The notes beneath the pieces were generated by a model. The model saw only the letters and a program-made list of their open reading frames with translations, ran no database searches and was not told the DNA's origin. Positions 4,739-7,872 of a stretch of DNA of 7,872 nucleotides are shown here, in pieces. Source of the stretch: Anaerostipes sp. Lineage in GTDB: Bacteria > Bacillota > Clostridia > Lachnospirales > Lachnospiraceae. The stretch's first letter is position 1; each line of letters begins with the position of its first letter. A program made the translations under genes and the position numbers. Where the stretch lies: assembly GCF_018381315.1 (NCBI RefSeq), contig NZ_JAGZSD010000034.1:1-7872 (forward strand), given 5' to 3'.

Positions 4739-6055
4739 ATGTATAAAAACGTTTCAAAGTTATTGATCTATGGTGATATGGAGCCTGACTCCATTCTGAT
4801 GCAGCTCAGTGATATTTTCCGCTGTATGGACGAAAAAAGCCAGCCGAAGGAAGTTTTGACTACCAGAGTATTCAGACAGATCAAACGCATTCTTCAAGTG
4901 GCGACAGACTATGGATTTGATGAGAACCTCTGGCATAATTATCTGACGTTTCTGCTGATCACCAATGAGAATCCATTCAGCATTACCTGTGAAAAGGTCG
5001 GAGCAAGAGACGGAAGCGTAAACTATTTTGCGGAAAATGATTTCCGGGCATTTAAAGAACTGTTTGACTATGATTTTTCAAAGATCGAGGAATACCTTGG
5101 GGTAGACTGTTTCAGCCGGCTTTCAGACTATAAAGCGATAGGGAAACCGGAACTTATGTACAATAAAAATGTCAGTGAAAAGGTACAGGCACTGAGCCGG
5201 GAACTGGAACAGACAGCTGATGAACATGAGTTTTTCCAGGCAGTCACAAGCTTTTACAAGGCATTCGGAGTAGGCATGTTCGGACTCAATAAGGCGTTTA
5301 GAATAGAAGAGAAAAACGGCGGCCAAATTGCATTCCGTGCCATCAATAATATGGATAAAGTAACGCTGTCTGATCTGATAGGTTATGAGATCCAGAAGAA
5401 AAAGCTGATTGACAATACAGAAGCTTTTGTGCAGGGAAGGAAAGCAAACAATGTCCTGCTGTTCGGAGACAGCGGAACCGGAAAGTCTACCAGTATCAAG
5501 GCCATCGTCAATCAGTATTATAGCCAGGGGCTTCGGATGATCGAGATCTATAAGCATCAGTTTAAGGATCTTTCCAATGTGATCGCACAGATCAAAAATC
5601 GGAACTATCGGTTTATCATTTACATGGACGACTTATCCTTTGAAGAATTTGAGGTAGAATATAAATTTTTAAAAGCCGTGATTGAAGGCGGAGTAGAGAC
5701 AAAGCCGGAAAATATTTTGATTTATGCCACTTCCAACAGGCGTCATTTGATTAAAGAGACATGGAATGACCGGGATGACGTGAAGAATGTCAACGGTATC
5801 CACAAGTCTGATACAATGGAAGAGAAATTATCTCTGGTGAACCGGTTTGGCGTGACAATCAGTTATTCTAAGCCGACCCAGAAGGAGTATTTTAACATTG
5901 TCATCCAGCTTGCAAGGAAAGAAGGCATTACAATGTCGGATGAAGATCTCCGCAAGGAGGCAAACAAATGGGAGTTGAGCCACGGAGGTATTTCCGGAAG
6001 GACGGCACAGCAGTTTGTGAATTATCTGATGGGAATTGAAAACAGCGAAGGCTGA
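4739..6055 (+). CDS. DUF815 family AAA+ ATPase
   Basis: This is a 438-residue soluble P-loop ATPase. The C-terminal half is the DUF815 AAA domain: Walker A GDSGTGKS (243-250), Walker B FIIYMDD (292-298), sensor-1-like YATSN (329-333), a conserved EEKLSLVNRFGVTI (361-374) whose Arg369 may be the finger, and GISGRTAQQF (417-426) near the end. The N-terminal half (1-200) is helical with no clear motif, as usual in this family. I chose ATG 4739 over GTG 4727 because GGAGG (4729-4733) sits 5 bases before the ATG and overlaps the GTG, which itself has no RBS. The gap to the DUF2207 stop is 25 bases, and a strong terminator follows, making this the last gene of the operon. Substrate is unknown; a partnership with the upstream membrane proteins is inference. 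Confidence 0.9.
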   Translation: MYKNVSKLLIYGDMEPDSILMQLSDIFRCMDEKSQPKEVLTTRVFRQIKRILQVATDYGFDENLWHNYLTFLLITNENPFSITCEKVGARDGSVNYFAENDFRAFKELFDYDFSKIEEYLGVDCFSRLSDYKAIGKPELMYNKNVSEKVQALSRELEQTADEHEFFQAVTSFYKAFGVGMFGLNKAFRIEEKNGGQIAFRAINNMDKVTLSDLIGYEIQKKKLIDNTEAFVQGRKANNVLLFGDSGTGKSTSIKAIVNQYYSQGLRMIEIYKHQFKDLSNVIAQIKNRNYRFIIYMDDLSFEEFEVEYKFLKAVIEGGVETKPENILIYATSNRRHLIKETWNDRDDVKNVNGIHKSDTMEEKLSLVNRFGVTISYSKPTQKEYFNIVIQLARKEGITMSDEDLRKEANKWELSHGGISGRTAQQFVNYLMGIENSEG

Positions 6056-6070
6056 CAGAGATATAAAATG

Positions 6071-6110
6071 GAGCTATGCATCATTTATTGGTGCATAGCT
6101 TCATTTTTTT
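6071..6110 (+). terminator. Intrinsic terminator closing the lemA operon
   Basis: AGCTATGCA (6072-6080) pairs exactly with TGCATAGCT (6092-6100), extended by a T-G and a C-G pair at the top around a 7-base loop. It is followed by TCATTTTTTT (6101-6110). It begins 16 bases after the ATPase stop. Confidence 0.92.
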
Positions 6111-6290
6111 ATTCTCAAAGAGTGAGGGCCTTCTGGATGAGGTGGGCAAGTCCACTTTGTTCCTTGATTTGTCGTTTGCGCCGATTTGTATGCAGAATGC
6201 GAAGATATTATCCGAATCCATGAAATATGAATTAAACTGCTGATATAAGAGAAAGAAACAATAATTTAGCATGATGAAAGGGTTATGGAG
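6111..6290 (+). promoter_or_regulatory. Upstream region of the surface-protein gene
   Basis: This spacer must contain the promoter of the next gene. The best -10 is TATAAG (6244-6249), with ATGAAA (6220-6225) 18 bases upstream as a weak -35; this is tentative. AAAGGG (6277-6282) is the likely RBS, 8 bases before ATG 6291. A stretch open in one frame (about 6112-6243) reads like protein, including DEVGKSTLFLDLSFAPICMQ, but lacks a credible start and RBS. It could be a decayed gene fragment. Confidence 0.35.
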
Positions 6291-7872
6291 ATGAAGACGC
6301 AAAACAACAAAAAACTGGCTGCTAAAAAAATCGGAGTTGTCATTATGGCTGCAGCTATAATAGGGGGAAACTTAAGTCAGCCGGTGTTTGCTGCACAGAC
6401 AACGACAGCGGCAAAAACAGAACAACCAAGCCGGATCAGTAAATTAACGGCAAATCCGACACAAGGAGAACTGCCTGATAAAAATGGGCAGCCAAGCGGA
6501 GTAAAATGGACATTTGATACTGCGACTGGTGAACTGTCTATTACAGGGAGCGGGGAACCGTATCTAGGCCCTACAATGGATAATCCAGCTACAACACAGG
6601 AGTGGAAGCCATATATTGATGGAATCAAAACAGTAGTGATAGAAAAGAATGTAAAACCAGTTTCTATGGAAGGATGGTTTAGAAGTGCCCATAATTTAAT
6701 AAGTATATCAAATCTGCCGGATAGTCTTATAAACGGACATGATTTATTCGGAGGCTGTGAGCGTCTTACAAATGTACCGAAGCTGCCGGGAAATTTAAAA
6801 ATTGGAACTAATATGTTTGAGAACTGTACAAGCTTGACAACTATTCCGGATTTGCCGGATAGTCTAACAGATGGAAGTTATATGTTTAATGGATGTAAGC
6901 AGCTAGCTAATATTTCTAAAATATCAAAAAATTTAGAAAGTGGTTATTATATGTTTGGGGGATGTGATATATCAAGTCTTCCTGAGTTACCGAATGGGTT
7001 AACAGATGGAAGTTATATGTTTAGTGGATGTAAGAAATTGAAATCTGTATCGAAGCTGCCGGATACTTTAGAAAAAGGGTATTACATGTTTTATGGCTGT
7101 TCGAAATTAGAAACTATAAGAAATGTGCCAAGCGGCATGAAAAATGCACAAATGATGTTTGGAGACTGCAAAAGTTTAAAGAGGCTGCCAAAGGAATTTC
7201 AGATTCCCGATCATGCCATTACGACAAGAATGTTTGGCGGTGCGATGGAAGCTGGAAAGAAACTGCCAACGCTGATTCCTTATGATAATGAATCTTTAAA
7301 AAAATATCCAGAATGGGACTTAGATGGCAGAACATTAATATTATATTGTGTGGTAGATTTACAGGATTCAAAAGGGAAGTTATTAAAAAAAGTAGATGTC
7401 GTTTATGGAACCGCGCTTGAAGAAAATCAATTACCCCAAGCCCCAAAAGGATATCATTGGATTTCTCCAAATTTAAAAAAGGTTGAGAAGGATCTTGCAG
7501 TAAATTTGCAGCAAGAAAAGGAAGAATACACGGTCAAGTTCCAGGATTGGGACGGAAAACTGCTGGACACGCAGACCGTAAAATATGAAGAAGCTGCGAA
7601 AGAACCGAAAGCAGCTGGAAAAACAGGCTGTACTTTTGCCGGCTGGGATAAAGCTTTTGATAATATCACAGAAGACACAACTATAACTGCAGTATATAAA
7701 GAAAATGAGTATACGGTCAAATTCCAGGACTGGAATGGGAAACAGCTGGATGAGCAGAAAGTAAAATATGAAAAAGCTGCGAAAGAGCCAAAAGCCCCGG
7801 TAAGAACAGGATATACGTTTACGGGCTGGGATAAGGCGTTTGATAAGATCACGGGAGATACAGTGGTTACAG
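6291..7872 (+). CDS. Secreted BspA-like repeat surface protein, incomplete at window end
   Basis: The frame stays open from ATG 6291 to the window edge (527 codons). A signal peptide is clear: basic start (KTQNNKKLAAKK), hydrophobic core (14-27) and an Ala-rich cleavage region near PVFA-AQ (31-36). Residues about 128-318 form eight roughly 23-residue repeats with the core LPDxLxxGxYMFxGCxxL, related to BspA-like/DUF285 leucine-rich repeats. Residues 353-411 look like a divergent Listeria-Bacteroides repeat, and 412-472 and 473 onward are two typical ones (YTVKFQDW, GYTFTGWDKAFD). Such proteins are exported and surface-attached, often as adhesins. The anchor would lie beyond the window. ATG 6291 is preferred over ATG 6285 because AAAGGG (6277-6282) is 8 bases from it and only 2 from the other. 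The gene follows a terminator, so it has its own promoter. Confidence 0.88.
   Translation, partial: MKTQNNKKLAAKKIGVVIMAAAIIGGNLSQPVFAAQTTTAAKTEQPSRISKLTANPTQGELPDKNGQPSGVKWTFDTATGELSITGSGEPYLGPTMDNPATTQEWKPYIDGIKTVVIEKNVKPVSMEGWFRSAHNLISISNLPDSLINGHDLFGGCERLTNVPKLPGNLKIGTNMFENCTSLTTIPDLPDSLTDGSYMFNGCKQLANISKISKNLESGYYMFGGCDISSLPELPNGLTDGSYMFSGCKKLKSVSKLPDTLEKGYYMFYGCSKLETIRNVPSGMKNAQMMFGDCKSLKRLPKEFQIPDHAITTRMFGGAMEAGKKLPTLIPYDNESLKKYPEWDLDGRTLILYCVVDLQDSKGKLLKKVDVVYGTALEENQLPQAPKGYHWISPNLKKVEKDLAVNLQQEKEEYTVKFQDWDGKLLDTQTVKYEEAAKEPKAAGKTGCTFAGWDKAFDNITEDTTITAVYKENEYTVKFQDWNGKQLDEQKVKYEKAAKEPKAPVRTGYTFTGWDKAFDKITGDTVVT
6672..7244 (+). repeat. Array of ~69-base repeats encoding Cys-containing LRR-like units
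   Basis: The repeat motif falls at residues 152 (LFGGC), 175 (MFENC), 198 (MFNGC), 221 (MFGGC), 243 (MFSGC), 266 (MFYGC), 289 (MFGDC) and a decayed 314 (MFGGA), spaced 22-25 residues apart. A degenerate leading unit (GWFRSAHNL) precedes them. At DNA level, 6865-6899 and 7000-7034 match over 35 bases with a single difference, showing recent duplication or gene conversion of a two-unit block. Confidence 0.85.
7347..7523 (+). repeat. Divergent Listeria-Bacteroides-type repeat
   Basis: Residues 353-411 align with the two following repeats: VDLQDSKGKLLKKVDVVYGTA matches VKFQDWDGKLLDTQTVKYEEA in layout, and PKGYHWI matches the GYTFTGW position. The length is 59 residues against 61. It lacks the conserved WDKAFD. 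It is probably an ancient copy capping the repeat stalk. Confidence 0.55.
7524..7872 (+). repeat. Two tandem Listeria-Bacteroides (Flg_new) repeats, second cut by window edge
   Basis: Copy 1 spans residues 412-472 and copy 2 starts at 473, with a 61-residue (183-base) period. Both share YTVKFQDW, KYExAAKEPKA and GWDKAFDxIT. These beta-rich units (InlB B-repeat type) usually form stalks in surface proteins. More copies may follow outside the window. Confidence 0.85.

Noticed and set aside
4575..4757. Proline-rich 60-codon minus-strand frame
   Set aside because: It is simply the complement of the glycine-rich coding tract.
5123..5557. 144-codon minus-strand open frame
   Set aside because: Antisense to the ATPase gene with no start signals.
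6081..6302. 73-codon minus-strand open frame
   Set aside because: Begins with a TTG inside the surface-protein gene, lacks an RBS, and reads into the operon terminator.
7454..7852. Repetitive 132-codon minus-strand open frame
   Set aside because: Its internal repeats are the complement of the two Listeria-Bacteroides repeats on the plus strand.

Overview
The window looks like chromosomal DNA from a low-to-moderate GC anaerobic Firmicute, most likely a gut Lachnospiraceae or related Clostridia. The clues are strong AGGAGG-type ribosome binding sites, sigma-A promoters of the TTGACA/TATAAT type, a rubredoxin-first ('reverse') rubrerythrin, a LemA/DUF2207 pair, a DUF815 AAA ATPase and a large secreted BspA-like/Listeria-Bacteroides repeat protein. 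Genus assignment is inference; no rRNA or other marker is present.

Layout. Positions 1-133 hold the start of a minus-strand gene that leaves the window, with a clear promoter (156-184) and RBS. Positions 134-826 carry no convincing protein gene. They contain an orphan hairpin followed by a T-run (222-290), a good plus-strand extended -10 promoter (337-364) and three successive inverted-repeat structures (465-518, 528-587, 615-663), which together suggest an undescribed structured RNA or palindromic element. The rubrerythrin promoter follows (700-728), with a palindrome resembling a PerR/Fur-family operator just downstream of the start point (745-765). The rubrerythrin gene (827-1372) is monocistronic and ends at a strong intrinsic terminator (1439-1473).

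After a gene-free stretch (1474-1777) comes a probable four-gene operon, all on the plus strand with short gaps: an unrecognised 112-residue protein (1778-2116), lemA (2165-2719), a DUF2207 multi-spanning membrane protein with a glycine-rich tail (2743-4713) and a DUF815 AAA+ ATPase (4739-6055). It is closed by an excellent intrinsic terminator (6071-6110). LemA and DUF2207 proteins commonly occur together and are thought to act at the membrane; the ATPase and the small unknown protein may belong to the same envelope-associated function, but this is inferred from position only.

The last gene (6291 to the window end, incomplete) encodes a secreted surface protein. It has a signal peptide, an array of about eight 23-residue leucine-rich-like repeats with a cysteine in register (MFxGC motif), then one divergent and two typical Listeria-Bacteroides (Flg_new/InlB B-type) repeats. 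The likely adhesin anchor lies beyond the window.

The parts least explained by known families are the structured 337-690 region, the small first gene of the lemA operon and the cysteine-ladder repeat domain.
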